NCBI RefSeq assembly: GCF_036322805.1
Contig: NZ_AP027272.1
Coordinates: 2,604,001 to 2,668,000, forward strand
From: Planctobacterium marinum
GTDB lineage: Bacteria; Pseudomonadota; Gammaproteobacteria; Enterobacterales; Alteromonadaceae
Reading direction: 5' to 3'
Length of the DNA stretch: 64,000 bases
Shown: positions 28,719 to 37,651 of the stretch, one piece after another
Position numbering within the stretch: the stretch's first letter is position 1
Layout: each line of letters begins with the position of its first letter
Translations under genes and position numbers: made by a program
Notes under the pieces: generated by a model
The model's input: the letters and a program-made list of their open reading frames with translations, nothing else
Told to the model about the DNA's origin: nothing
The model's database searches: none

Positions 28719-29372
28719 ATGCCTCTGTTTATACGCTCTCTGATACTGCTGTTATTCAGTATCAGCCATTGTTGGGCAGCCAACATTTCATTTTCAGTAG
28801 TAGATAAAGATAACAACCCTCTTGCTGATGCCATCATCAGCCTTACTCCTACGTCTGAGGGTGCCATAAAAGCAGCAGCAACAGCAGCCGCACCTGTAGC
28901 ACAGATGACCCAAAGTAATAAACAGTTCAATCCTCACGTCGTAGCAGTACAACAGGGACACAAAGTGCACTTCCCCAACGAGGATTCAATTAAGCACCAG
29001 GTTTACTCCTTGTCTGAATTACAGCAGTTTGATTTAACTGTTGAAGCAGGTGCAACCGAGCATGGCCCTCAAATGACCAGCACAGGTGCTATCAACATCG
29101 GCTGCAACATCCACGACTGGATGCAAGCTTATGTGTATGTTGTAGATACTCCCTGGTTCGGACAAACTGACGCAGATGGATTAGTCTCCATTGAGTTACC
29201 CGACAATGAAACTTTTAGTTGGCAACTATGGCACCCAAGAGTTAGCTCAGAAGAAGCCCATTCTGGCGGCTTAATACAGGCACCTTATGGCCAGGTAGAT
29301 ATTATTTTAAAGTCTGCGCTTTTACCCGCTTATGATGAAGCCTCGGACTTTGATGACTTTGACGATTATTGA
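28719..29372 (+). CDS. Cupredoxin-like secreted protein (methylamine-utilisation-protein type)
   Basis: A 217-residue exported protein. A signal peptide (MPLFIRSLILLLFSISHCWA) precedes a beta-rich plastocyanin-like domain. Candidate copper ligands are His in IKHQVYS and Cys/His in GCNIHDWMQ, the spacing seen in proteins annotated as methylamine utilisation. An Ala-rich stretch (EGAIKAAATAAAPVA) and an acidic tail (DFDDFDDY) are unusual. There is no mau operon here, so a methylamine role is not supported. A possible TTG start at 28707 overlaps the MCP gene. Followed by an outer-membrane protein gene. Confidence 0.7.
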   Translation: MPLFIRSLILLLFSISHCWAANISFSVVDKDNNPLADAIISLTPTSEGAIKAAATAAAPVAQMTQSNKQFNPHVVAVQQGHKVHFPNEDSIKHQVYSLSELQQFDLTVEAGATEHGPQMTSTGAINIGCNIHDWMQAYVYVVDTPWFGQTDADGLVSIELPDNETFSWQLWHPRVSSEEAHSGGLIQAPYGQVDIILKSALLPAYDEASDFDDFDDY

Positions 29373-29463
29373 TCTTTAAGCGCAGGCGCAACGTTCCATT
29401 AGGTTGCAATAAAAACCCTAAATCAATGACCTTGAGATACCTGATTAGCGTAGGCACATAAAA

Positions 29464-30696
29464 ATGAAAAAACTCTTGTTGTTATCCGCGTTAGTTTTTT
29501 ACAGTGCTATCAGCCATGGTGAAGCACTTAAAGTGCGAGGGCTTTTACAAGCAAGCTATGCCATCAGTACCGATGAAGAAGTGAGCTTTCTGGATGCCGG
29601 TACCAATATTCTGCGTTTTGACGATGACAGTCGCTTACAATTAAACCAAGCGGTTTTAGATTTATCCGGTGACCTTACCGATTTTGTATCATGGCATACC
29701 GTGCTTAATTTCACCCACACACCTGAAACTCACGCAGGCCCCACTCAAGCATACATAAAATACAAACCCATCTGGTCCAGTAAATACCGTTGGCAATTTC
29801 GCGCCGGAATGTTTTATCCGGAGATGGGCTTTGAAAACCCTGAAATGGGCTGGTTATCGCCTTTTACGTATACCAACTCAGCCATCAGTAGTTGGATTGG
29901 GGAGGAAGTGCGCACCATAGGTGGCGAATTTAAAGTAACCCGGCCCGGCCGTTTCCACAATCGCAGTCCCCACACCTTTGCTCTCACAGGTGCGGTATAT
30001 AAAGGTAATGATCCAGCCGGTACCCTACTGGCGTGGCGGGGTTGGGGCTTACACGACAAACAAAGTATCATTAATGAACGAGTCTTTTTCGCGGATTACC
30101 CGTCCATCGGTCCCGGACAAGCCCTTGAACCACAAGCTAATTGGGTTGAGCCTTATCGGGAAATCGACGGCCGCTGGGGTTATCAGGTAGGGTTACATTG
30201 GGATTATCAAAGGCAGTCCCGGTTGAAATACTATTATTTCAACAACAACGCTGATGAAACCGTATTGGCCAGAGGGGGACAATATGCATGGCATACCATA
30301 TTCCACTCCCTCGCCTGGCAATATCGCTTCGATAAAAATTGGCGTTTAATCATGCAAGGTATGCATGGCAGAACGGCGATGGGTCCCGGTGCCGTGCTGG
30401 TTGGCTTCAATAGTTGGTACGCTATGATTGCCTATCGAGATAAAGAACACAACGCGGCACTGCGTTTTGAAAAATTTAATACGATTGATAAAGACAGTCT
30501 AATTCCTGAAGATGACAACAATGGGCACGGTTGGGGATTGACAGCAACCTACCGCTATAATCTCAATAGCCATTGGCAGTTGGGCAGCGAGCTGGTATTA
30601 AGTGAGTCGTGGCAAGCCAGTCGCGCGCAATTTTCTGCAACTCAACCAAGGTTGAGCCAAACTCAGTTAACAGGTGTTGCACAATATCGATTCTAA
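29464..30696 (+). CDS. Outer-membrane beta-barrel protein, porin-like, uncharacterised
   Basis: A 410-residue protein with a signal peptide (MKKLLLLSALVFYSAISHG) and alternating aromatic/polar strands throughout. The C-terminal residue is Phe (AQYRF), the outer-membrane insertion signature. No plug domain or TonB box. The order cupredoxin then barrel suggests the two work together in the envelope. Substrate and channel activity unknown. Confidence 0.75.
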   Translation: MKKLLLLSALVFYSAISHGEALKVRGLLQASYAISTDEEVSFLDAGTNILRFDDDSRLQLNQAVLDLSGDLTDFVSWHTVLNFTHTPETHAGPTQAYIKYKPIWSSKYRWQFRAGMFYPEMGFENPEMGWLSPFTYTNSAISSWIGEEVRTIGGEFKVTRPGRFHNRSPHTFALTGAVYKGNDPAGTLLAWRGWGLHDKQSIINERVFFADYPSIGPGQALEPQANWVEPYREIDGRWGYQVGLHWDYQRQSRLKYYYFNNNADETVLARGGQYAWHTIFHSLAWQYRFDKNWRLIMQGMHGRTAMGPGAVLVGFNSWYAMIAYRDKEHNAALRFEKFNTIDKDSLIPEDDNNGHGWGLTATYRYNLNSHWQLGSELVLSESWQASRAQFSATQPRLSQTQLTGVAQYRF

Positions 30697-30784
30697 ATAA
30701 CTTCTAGTGCCAGAAATTGCTTTACATAAATAGAATGATATGAATAGTATTAGATTCAGATAATCACAAAAATCGAACATTCTC

Positions 30785-31678
30785 ATGTATCGCTCTAAAA
30801 CGACTCTCGAGCAATGGCGCATTTTACAAGCTGTCGTGGATTATGGGGGTTACGCCCACGCCGCGAAAGTGCTAAATAAAAGTCAGTCTTCCCTCAATCA
30901 TGCCGTGGCCAAGCTGCAATCCCAACTGGATGTTCAGTTACTTGAGGTTCGAGGCAGAAAAGCCTACCTCACCAAAGCCGGCGAAGTCATGTTACGTCGT
31001 TCACGTCTTTTGAGCAAAAATGTTGAGGACCTGGAAGAGCTTGCCAAGAGTATTAACCAGTCTTGGGAGCCAGAAATTAATATCGCCGTTGAGCTGGCCT
31101 TCCCAGACCAATTCCTGACGCCTATTTTGATGGAGTTTTATCCCTCTTGCCGAGGTAGCCGACTTAATATTATTGATACTGTCCTCACCGGCACCGAAGA
31201 ATTAATTAATGAAGGCTGGGCGGATATCGCTTTAACAGCTTCAATCCCAAAAGGCGTATTGAGTGAACCGATATTGAACGTAAAGTTTGTACCCGTCACC
31301 CACCCCGACAATCCGTTGGCTCATAAAGATCAACCTATCGATCCCAACGAACTTGTGCAACATTTGCAAATCGTTATTAAAGACACTGCTAAAGCCCCAG
31401 TCGAGAGACAAGGTTGGCTCAAAGCAGAGCAGCGCTGGACGGTAAGTCAATTCGAAACCGCGATAAAATTCTTGCGCCAGGGATTAGGTTTTTGTTGGTT
31501 GCCTGTGCACAATGTCGAAAAATACCTTGCAAGCGGTGAATTAGTGAAACTGAATATCCAGGGAAGCAGTTTTCGCTCAATTACCATGTCGCTTGTTAAT
31601 CCGCATTCAGATAGAATGGGGCCTGGCACTAAGATGTTAAGCGATATGATCTTAGCCAAACGAGAATTAGAACAATAA
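30785..31678 (+). CDS. LysR-family transcriptional regulator
   Basis: A 297-residue LTTR. The N-terminal winged HTH (LEQWRILQAVVDYGGYAHAA, then KSQSSLNHAVAKLQ) is followed by a periplasmic-binding-type effector domain (about 90-297). Targets unknown; the outer-membrane barrel gene upstream in the same direction and the unknown gene 13 bases downstream are candidates. Confidence 0.92.
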   Translation: MYRSKTTLEQWRILQAVVDYGGYAHAAKVLNKSQSSLNHAVAKLQSQLDVQLLEVRGRKAYLTKAGEVMLRRSRLLSKNVEDLEELAKSINQSWEPEINIAVELAFPDQFLTPILMEFYPSCRGSRLNIIDTVLTGTEELINEGWADIALTASIPKGVLSEPILNVKFVPVTHPDNPLAHKDQPIDPNELVQHLQIVIKDTAKAPVERQGWLKAEQRWTVSQFETAIKFLRQGLGFCWLPVHNVEKYLASGELVKLNIQGSSFRSITMSLVNPHSDRMGPGTKMLSDMILAKRELEQ

Positions 31679-31691
31679 TCCGGAAAGAGAT

Positions 31692-32105
31692 ATGTCAATG
31701 ACACGCGAAGAACTTGATGAGCTGATGCTAGACAGTGCCAGAAATGCGGTGATCACCACCCGTGAGGAATTTGGCCTTGAGCTTGACGGTTCCATAGACA
31801 GTATTGCCGTTGTGGATGAAGTTATCTTAAAGTGGATCAATAAATACCGCGACCAGGCACTTGAAGACAAAGCAGTGTTTACACTGTGTAACATTTATGG
31901 AGCATACGTAGGTGAAGTTTTCAAAAAAACCGTAGGCGGAGAATGGAGTTATGACGACTCTAATCCTGATACCCCTCTACTTTTGTTGGAGTACGGCACT
32001 CACTCTTATGCCTTTGCAGGCATCTGCTATCAGAGATTGGTTAACGACAGTCAGATCAGTGTTGATAGTTATTTCAGCCAAGCTGTAAGTAATAATACAC
32101 AGTAA
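31692..32105 (+). CDS. Uncharacterised small cytosolic protein
   Basis: A 137-residue acidic protein with no signal peptide or TM segment. Visible features are a helical N-terminal half and a central GAYVGEVFKKTVGGEW stretch. I do not recognise the family with confidence. It is 13 bases after the LysR gene and probably co-transcribed. A second ATG at 31698 is possible. A long imperfect hairpin (stem TGTTGTGTG / CACACAACA around 32126-32155) follows the stop, without a T-run. Confidence 0.65.
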   Translation: MSMTREELDELMLDSARNAVITTREEFGLELDGSIDSIAVVDEVILKWINKYRDQALEDKAVFTLCNIYGAYVGEVFKKTVGGEWSYDDSNPDTPLLLLEYGTHSYAFAGICYQRLVNDSQISVDSYFSQAVSNNTQ

Positions 32106-32734
32106 CGTCCGGCAGAATAAAGAGTGTTGTGTGACAGCCCCGGACTGACACACAACAACACTCGCCTCTCGTCAGTTACGCACAGATGCTCCTGCTCCAT
32201 TGCGATACTCCCTGTCACTGACTAATCCATGTTAACGGCAACTCCTATTGGGCTGCCTGGCATCATTTAGTGGCTATCTAAATTCCCTGTAGATAAAAAC
32301 TAAATTGCGGCTTTGTCTCATCCTTGAGAGCAACATCAACACATTCCTGTGTCAAAACCTTAGCCTGCTTCCAGCTTGTTCCCCGGATAAGCTTATTCCT
32401 TTTGCTTCTCCAGTTCTTTCCTTGTACACAACGACTTTTCAGATAGTAGCGTCAAAGCTAACAACCCGCTCCCGTCTGAATAAACACTCCCTGTTAATGG
32501 TATGCGATGGTTTAATCCTCAAACCTGTATTGCACTTCCAGTACACCCATTTTCGTCGAGTACGGGATAAAGGTTAGTCAAAAATGAGTTTTCAGGCTTT
32601 CACAATTAAGCCAACGACTGTAGAGATTGGGACAACGGTACTCATTTAGCACGGACAAAAGCATCACTTTACTGACCATCGCTCAGTAAAAGGTGAGATA
32701 AGCGCTCTTACGAAATTGAGACTCGCGACAGGCA
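32106..32734. other. Gene-free stretch
   Basis: About 630 bases with no ORF that looks coding in any frame. The longest candidate (32305-32577, plus) has no ribosome site or recognisable protein pattern. Seen here: an imperfect hairpin near 32126-32155, and a perfect TTTACTGA / TCAGTAAA hairpin at 32668-32690. It may hold an RNA gene, a decayed gene or only regulatory DNA. Confidence 0.4.
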
Positions 32735-32760
32735 CAAAAAAGGCGGCTAAGTGCCGCCTT
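32735..32760 (-). terminator. Intrinsic terminator of the DUF2189 gene
   Basis: The stem AAGGCGGC / GCCGCCTT (loop of 5) is followed on the minus strand by T6. It is 18 bases after the stop at 32778. Confidence 0.85.
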
Positions 32761-32777
32761 GATAATTTCAGAAAACG

Positions 32778-33596
32778 TTATTCAAACTTTCTACCGCGCT
32801 TGGTTTCGATAGTATCGATGTAGGCATGCCAGGAAGCATAACCAATTAGTGGCATAGTAAACAAAAAGCTACCAAACCCGAGTATGTAATCGAGGGTAAT
32901 ACCCACCACAAAGCCGAAAGCTACGCAGGCAAAAATAAAGCCGCCCCAAATCAGCATCACTTTCTTGTTTACCCAAACCGCGTTCATGCTGGTCATTACC
33001 GCGGTTGCCAAGTCAACTTTTCGCTCCATTAATATAGGCTGCGTGAACGCACTAATAAAGAATACCAATAGCGTAAATCCGGCTCCTACGATGGTTCCTA
33101 CCGCCAGAAACGGCAATAGATTCTCAAAGTTATCATCCAGATAAGGCGGATAGAGCGCGTGAATTAAAGCCGCAACCCGCAACCAGAAGATCATTAGTAC
33201 CATCAGTAATATACCAAAAGCCCATTCATTTACTGCATTGCGAGTAATAGCCTTGATACTGTGCCAGATACTGGGAACGTGATTTTTTTCCAGTTCCCAG
33301 GAAACATCATATAAGCCTGCCGCTAAAAACGGGCCTATTAACATAAAACAAACTAAGGCGGGCAAAATCACCAGATGCCACCCTGTTTGCACCACCAGGT
33401 AATAAATAAGCCATGGAACTAACGCAAATAACAATCCGAAAAGCGCTGTAATATGCGGTGCCTTTAACATGTCTCTTAACCCCAAGCGTATCCATTTTAA
33501 TGGGTCGCCGAGGTCCAGCTCTTTACAAGGTATGACACGTGCAATCTTACTATCGGTGATCGCGTTATGGGGTTGTTCCTCAAATTTATGCGACAT
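32778..33596 (-). CDS. DUF2189 family integral membrane protein
   Basis: A 272-residue inner-membrane protein with about six TM segments. It starts with a soluble leader, then DPLKWIRLGLRDMLKAPHIT, the characteristic N-terminal pattern of DUF2189, in which GW/GLxDM precedes the first TM. Function unknown for the family; it is often found near cytochrome oxidase or stress genes, which are not present here. It lies 8 bases after the YflT-like gene and ends at a terminator, so the two form an operon. Confidence 0.8.
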   Translation of the reverse strand: MSHKFEEQPHNAITDSKIARVIPCKELDLGDPLKWIRLGLRDMLKAPHITALFGLLFALVPWLIYYLVVQTGWHLVILPALVCFMLIGPFLAAGLYDVSWELEKNHVPSIWHSIKAITRNAVNEWAFGILLMVLMIFWLRVAALIHALYPPYLDDNFENLLPFLAVGTIVGAGFTLLVFFISAFTQPILMERKVDLATAVMTSMNAVWVNKKVMLIWGGFIFACVAFGFVVGITLDYILGFGSFLFTMPLIGYASWHAYIDTIETKRGRKFE

Positions 33597-33604
33597 ATAT
33601 TCTC

Positions 33605-34147
33605 CTAATCTTCCAATTCTTCTAGTTTTTGATTTTTCAACGGATTATCAAACGTCGTATCTTTGCCGAGATAGCGAGAATAGGTATCAGTCTGTTGCAC
33701 AATTTGTCTCGCTTTTTCAGCATGCTCATCATCAGTATATACAAGCATGATAGCTTTGCCATTTTTCAGCTCATTTTCATATTTGCTGAGTCGATAATTG
33801 CGGTGACTTATCCCAGACAGGCCACCAATCCAACCTCCAAACCCAGTGCACAAGGCCAACATAAATAAGGCATTGACGGTGCCAAATTGCCAACCCCACG
33901 GCTGTAACACAAAAAGTATCACACTAGTGACGATGCCTAAGCTAAGCCCAACGAGGCCAAACCTCACGGCGCTATGGATAATGTCTCGCTCCTCAAAGAT
34001 TGATGCCTCGTGAACTTTATGCCCTGCATAATCCTGATTGGTCTCTGTAACAAAATGAATATCATTCTCTTTGATGCCGGTGGCCATTAGCCCTGCCTGC
34101 AGCTGATCAGAATGGGTTAAATTATTCAGCAGAAATTGATGTTGCAT
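33605..34147 (-). CDS. Membrane protein with YflT-like stress-protein organisation, uncharacterised
   Basis: A 180-residue protein. A soluble N-terminal alpha/beta segment (about 1-60) precedes two TM helices (about 68-88 and 93-118, Gly-rich in the second) and a soluble tail with VYTDDEHAEKA. This organisation resembles general-stress YflT/DUF1269-type proteins; the match is weak and by eye. Probably co-transcribed with the DUF2189 gene. Function unknown. Confidence 0.6.
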   Translation of the reverse strand: MQHQFLLNNLTHSDQLQAGLMATGIKENDIHFVTETNQDYAGHKVHEASIFEERDIIHSAVRFGLVGLSLGIVTSVILFVLQPWGWQFGTVNALFMLALCTGFGGWIGGLSGISHRNYRLSKYENELKNGKAIMLVYTDDEHAEKARQIVQQTDTYSRYLGKDTTFDNPLKNQKLEELED

Positions 34148-34270
34148 AACATCACCCTCCTAACAGTAAAAAACGTCTTTATTGACTATTTTTTGTACTA
34201 TTAAGTTTAGCAGTTGGTTCAGTTATAGCGTAATTACCGGGGCAAAAACTTGTTACAGGTCAAGTTTTGA

Positions 34271-34795
34271 TCAATTGGTGGACATTTTAAGCCAGGAAAG
34301 ACTTGATTGATGTAAAAGGCTCAGGTGCTGATTAAGATCGCCGAACCGATTGATAGGTTCATCTACCCCACTTACCGCTTGCCAGACAAAACGATGGCAA
34401 TTGTTATTCAGTAAATCGTAATCACGGTATTGATAAAGATGGCTGACAGCTCGAGTGTGGGTATGCTCTGCAATCAATGGATGACCGAATGTGTCACAAG
34501 CGATAAAAATTTCTTCTCCGGAGCGGTCCGCTAGAAAGCGTTCAGCACTAATACTGCGGATCAGGCCATTGCCATTGAGTTCTATGACACCATCGTCGAA
34601 CCAAATGCCAGTGTGATCCAGTACGCCATAAACTTCACAACACACAACAGCGCCGTCCAAAGGTTTTACCGAAAGCGAGGATTCGCCCGGTAAAACATCT
34701 ACATATCCCCGATGCTGAGAAATTTTATTGCTGTATTTAATTCCAGCTAAAGTGGCTGCGGCAGCGGCACCCAGCCATAACAATGGTAAAGCCAT
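34271..34795 (-). CDS. LRAT-like permuted NlpC/P60 family protein
   Basis: A 174-residue protein with an N-terminal hydrophobic segment (about 3-18) and an LRAT-type permuted papain fold. His61 in LDHTGIWFDDG and Cys133 in NNNCHRFV match the His and NC(E/x)HF motifs of LRAT/H-rev107 proteins. Family members act as thiol acyltransferases, lipases or peptidases; the substrate here cannot be read. The N-terminal segment may anchor it to the membrane. Monocistronic; divergent from the 2OG oxygenase gene. Confidence 0.7.
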   Translation of the reverse strand: MALPLLWLGAAAAATLAGIKYSNKISQHRGYVDVLPGESSLSVKPLDGAVVCCEVYGVLDHTGIWFDDGVIELNGNGLIRSISAERFLADRSGEEIFIACDTFGHPLIAEHTHTRAVSHLYQYRDYDLLNNNCHRFVWQAVSGVDEPINRFGDLNQHLSLLHQSSLSWLKMSTN

Positions 34796-34884
34796 ATTGT
34801 CGATTCACATTGACACATAACAAAATATAAGCAGGATATAAGCAAGAAGGCAAAAAATAAGCAAAACCTACTTCGTAACCTTTT

Positions 34885-35748
34885 ATGTCAGATTTCCAAC
34901 AGGCTACCGCAAAATTACAACAATGGATTGAGCAACAATTAAAACAGGGGATAAGCAAACAGCAGCTTTATTTTTATTTACTAAAGCGCGATTTCGCACA
35001 ATCCATGATTGATCTGCTTCTCGATGGCTATCAACCTGTGGCCAATACAGCTGCGATTGAGCAGCTACCAGAAATCTTAAGCCCCGAGCAAAGCGCTGTG
35101 TTTAATGAGGCCAGCCACTATTTTTCTTTTGCTAATATTCGTCTGACTACAGAGCAAAAGCGCTTTCAATTACCAGTGTCTGATGTGCAAATATTCAAGG
35201 TACCTCAGGTAGTAGAAGCCAAACTGTGCGAACAGCTTATTATTCGCTCACGACGTTTTTTTTCGCCATCAGAAGTGGTGGGTCAAAAATACGCTGTTCA
35301 AGATTCAGGTCGCAGCTCAACAACTGCGTTAGTGCGAGATATTGCCGCCGATGTTGAAAAAAAACTGCAAAGAAGTTTCGGTGCACTATTAGGTATTGAT
35401 CCCAGATTTTGCGAACCTTTGCAAATCCAATGTTACCAACCAGGACAAGCTTATCAAAATCACGCGGACTGGTTTGACAAAGCGCATCCGGGTTATAAGG
35501 AAAGTATAGGTAGCCAAGGTCAACGTACCTGGACCTGTCTGGTTTATTTAAACGAAGATTTCGAGGGAGGTGAAACCCTTTTTACCAATATTAAGCAGCA
35601 AATTAAACCAGCAACAGGCTCAGCTTGCATCTGGAATAACCTACAGGTTAATGGCGAGGTAAATAGTGAAACTTATCACCAGGGATTACCAGTGAAGAAG
35701 GGAACAAAATATATATTAACGGCCTGGTTCAGAGCCAAGCCGTTGTAA
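34885..35748 (+). CDS. 2OG-Fe(II) oxygenase, prolyl 4-hydroxylase type
   Basis: A 287-residue dioxygenase. The C-terminal double-stranded beta-helix carries the iron triad His193-x-Asp195 (NHADWF) and His265 (TYHQG), with a Lys in PVKKGTKYILTAWFR that fits the 2-oxoglutarate carboxylate site. The N-terminal 90 residues are helical. Bacterial relatives hydroxylate proline or arginine residues in proteins; the substrate is unknown. It converges with ybjQ, leaving 4 bases between stops. Confidence 0.85.
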   Translation: MSDFQQATAKLQQWIEQQLKQGISKQQLYFYLLKRDFAQSMIDLLLDGYQPVANTAAIEQLPEILSPEQSAVFNEASHYFSFANIRLTTEQKRFQLPVSDVQIFKVPQVVEAKLCEQLIIRSRRFFSPSEVVGQKYAVQDSGRSSTTALVRDIAADVEKKLQRSFGALLGIDPRFCEPLQIQCYQPGQAYQNHADWFDKAHPGYKESIGSQGQRTWTCLVYLNEDFEGGETLFTNIKQQIKPATGSACIWNNLQVNGEVNSETYHQGLPVKKGTKYILTAWFRAKPL

Positions 35749-35752
35749 AACG

Positions 35753-36085
35753 CTAAGGTTTGGCTTTGTGGGCTTTAACAGCAGTTCCGGCAATGCTTAC
35801 CATCAACATGCTGCCCTTATCTCCTACAATTTGATAATCAATATCGATACCTATTACCGCGTTAGCGCCACAAGCTCGGGCCTCGGCTTCAATTTCTGAG
35901 AAGGCGATTTTACGTGCTTTGGTCAGCACGTCTTCATAGGCACCGCTGCGTCCGCCTACGATGTCTCTTACCGCAGCGAACATATCCTTGAACAAATTGG
36001 CCCCCATCACGGCTTCGCCAACGACAATGCCATAATAGTGGTCAACTTCGTAACCCTGCAGCTCGTGTGTCGTTGTTACTATCAT
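35753..36085 (-). CDS. YbjQ/UPF0145 family protein
   Basis: A 110-residue small cytosolic protein: [50 protein letters not shown]. This is the standard YbjQ pattern; the family is called heavy-metal-binding by annotation but has no firm biochemical role and probably oligomerises. It lies 1 base after the HIT gene in an astE-HIT-ybjQ operon. Confidence 0.88.
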   Translation of the reverse strand: MIVTTTHELQGYEVDHYYGIVVGEAVMGANLFKDMFAAVRDIVGGRSGAYEDVLTKARKIAFSEIEAEARACGANAVIGIDIDYQIVGDKGSMLMVSIAGTAVKAHKAKP

Positions 36086-36086
36086 C

Positions 36087-36500
36087 CTAATTTATCTCCT
36101 TAAATTCATTGAAGCTAGATATTAGCTGGCTAATCTGGGTTTCGCCATAAGCATTGGCAGAGAATTTCCCCCAAACGGGTGCTGGCCAGGCTTCATCATC
36201 GCGAAAACGCGCAATATGATGGATATGCAGCTGAGGAACCACATTGCCCAACGCAGCTACGTTTATCTTGTGGGCATTGAGCTCAGTCTGCAAAAATCGC
36301 TGCATCAGAGCTGATTCGTACCAATACTGACGTGCATCGCTATCAGATAATTGCATTAGCTCAGTCAGTCCATTAACTTTGGGCACCAATATAAACCAAG
36401 GATACCTTGATTCATTCATCAGCAAGACCCGGCACAATGGCAAATCACAAACAAAAATACAATCTTGCTGCAACTGTTTGTGTAGTGTGAAATTTTGCAA
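36087..36500 (-). CDS. HIT-family nucleotide hydrolase/transferase
   Basis: A 137-residue histidine-triad protein with the active-site segment [10 protein letters not shown]. It hydrolyses or transfers nucleotidyl groups; the substrate is unknown. The start is a TTG placed directly after the astE stop (TAATTG) with GAGGAG inside the astE end as ribosome site; no nearby ATG fits. Confidence 0.85.
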   Translation of the reverse strand: MQNFTLHKQLQQDCIFVCDLPLCRVLLMNESRYPWFILVPKVNGLTELMQLSDSDARQYWYESALMQRFLQTELNAHKINVAALGNVVPQLHIHHIARFRDDEAWPAPVWGKFSANAYGETQISQLISSFNEFKEIN

Positions 36501-37541
36501 TTAACTCTCCTCAAGCGACGTGGGTACTACCGTAAGTAAAGCTCGCTGGCCAAGCGCCACCTTGGCATTAGGAAACACAATGGCCTCGCCATCTTGCTGT
36601 GCAAAATATTCTGCGCCCGGCTCAGAAGCTAATAAAGTACCTTGTGCATAATCACTAAAATTAGGTGTGTCGTCGGCAAAATGCAGCGTAAAGTCTTCCT
36701 GAGTACGATTGATGATCTGATTCACGCGATAAATTAAAAAGTCATCAGGATTGAACTCAGGTAGAGCAACCTCAGGTTCACAAGCCCAACGAGTTAACAT
36801 ATCGCGAGCCTGCTCAAAACGTGACATGTCGTTCTCACCAAAAGGTCTCACCTTTCCCAGTTCAACTGTAAAGGCATCCGCTTCAAAATGCTTATTACTA
36901 TGGTAGCTAAAGGTCGTTGTTGGCGACTCAGAAAGCATTATCGTAGATACACCACACTCCTTCATAAATACAAGTTGTTCAGGTTTACGAGGACGACCAT
37001 GGGTAAAGGGATAGACTGCAAACTTTTCGTTTTTAGAATCCCGAATTGCAGTGTGTAAGTCATAGTGATAACGCTTACGACCTTCACCTTGTGAAGTGAA
37101 GAACACTGATACAACATCTTCTAAATGACGCGCTCGTTTTCTCTCCTGATTTTCTGCAATATCAGGATTAGCATGCTCACCATCGAACAGACGATTCATA
37201 TTCTCTTCTACGAATCGCTCACCGATATCCATCGCAGGAAGGTTGCCGAAAATCACCAATAAGCGGTGAGCTAGTGTTAATTCGCCGGTGAGAATAGCTC
37301 GCACCAAATCATCACAAATTTCGATGGGCGCGGTTTCGTTTCCGTGAACACCGCAAGAATAAATAATATCTTTATCGCCAGAATTCTCTGGCTCAAACTG
37401 AATTACCCCTTCGGACAACACACTCACCTGGGTATTGTTGCTCAAAGAAAATTGTAACGGTGTTGCAAATAAGGCCGGTTCGTTTCGGGAAAGATGTAAG
37501 AAATCACCTTCAGCTAATAATCTGGTTATTGTATCGGACAT
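36501..37541 (-). CDS. astE: Succinylglutamate desuccinylase
   Basis: A zinc carboxypeptidase-type enzyme that releases succinate from N-succinylglutamate, the last step of the AST arginine pathway; 346 aa. Zinc ligands are His/Glu in SCGVHGNETAP and a later His (YDLHTAIRDS); a catalytic Glu is in FTVELGKVRPFG. The other ast genes are not beside it; instead it leads an operon with HIT and ybjQ genes. Confidence 0.9.
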   Translation of the reverse strand: MSDTITRLLAEGDFLHLSRNEPALFATPLQFSLSNNTQVSVLSEGVIQFEPENSGDKDIIYSCGVHGNETAPIEICDDLVRAILTGELTLAHRLLVIFGNLPAMDIGERFVEENMNRLFDGEHANPDIAENQERKRARHLEDVVSVFFTSQGEGRKRYHYDLHTAIRDSKNEKFAVYPFTHGRPRKPEQLVFMKECGVSTIMLSESPTTTFSYHSNKHFEADAFTVELGKVRPFGENDMSRFEQARDMLTRWACEPEVALPEFNPDDFLIYRVNQIINRTQEDFTLHFADDTPNFSDYAQGTLLASEPGAEYFAQQDGEAIVFPNAKVALGQRALLTVVPTSLEES

Positions 37542-37651
37542 ATAGAGATTTTAATTCTAATTTGTAGGGTCTGAATACTTAATGATACAGGATGTAGCAG
37601 GTGATTTTAAGCGAATGGAGGCTGTGACTTCAGAGAAACAGAAAAGGAATG

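Noticed and set aside
28719-29372. Methylamine dehydrogenase system
   Set aside because: Only the cupredoxin-like protein resembles a mau label; no dehydrogenase or maturation genes are present.
32069-32200. 43-residue minus-strand ORF preceded by GGGAG
   Set aside because: It overlaps the 3' end of the gene at 31692-32105, uses rare-looking codons and matches nothing known.
32305-32577. 90-residue plus-strand ORF in the gene-free stretch
   Set aside because: No ribosome site, no recognisable protein pattern, and composition unlike neighbouring genes.
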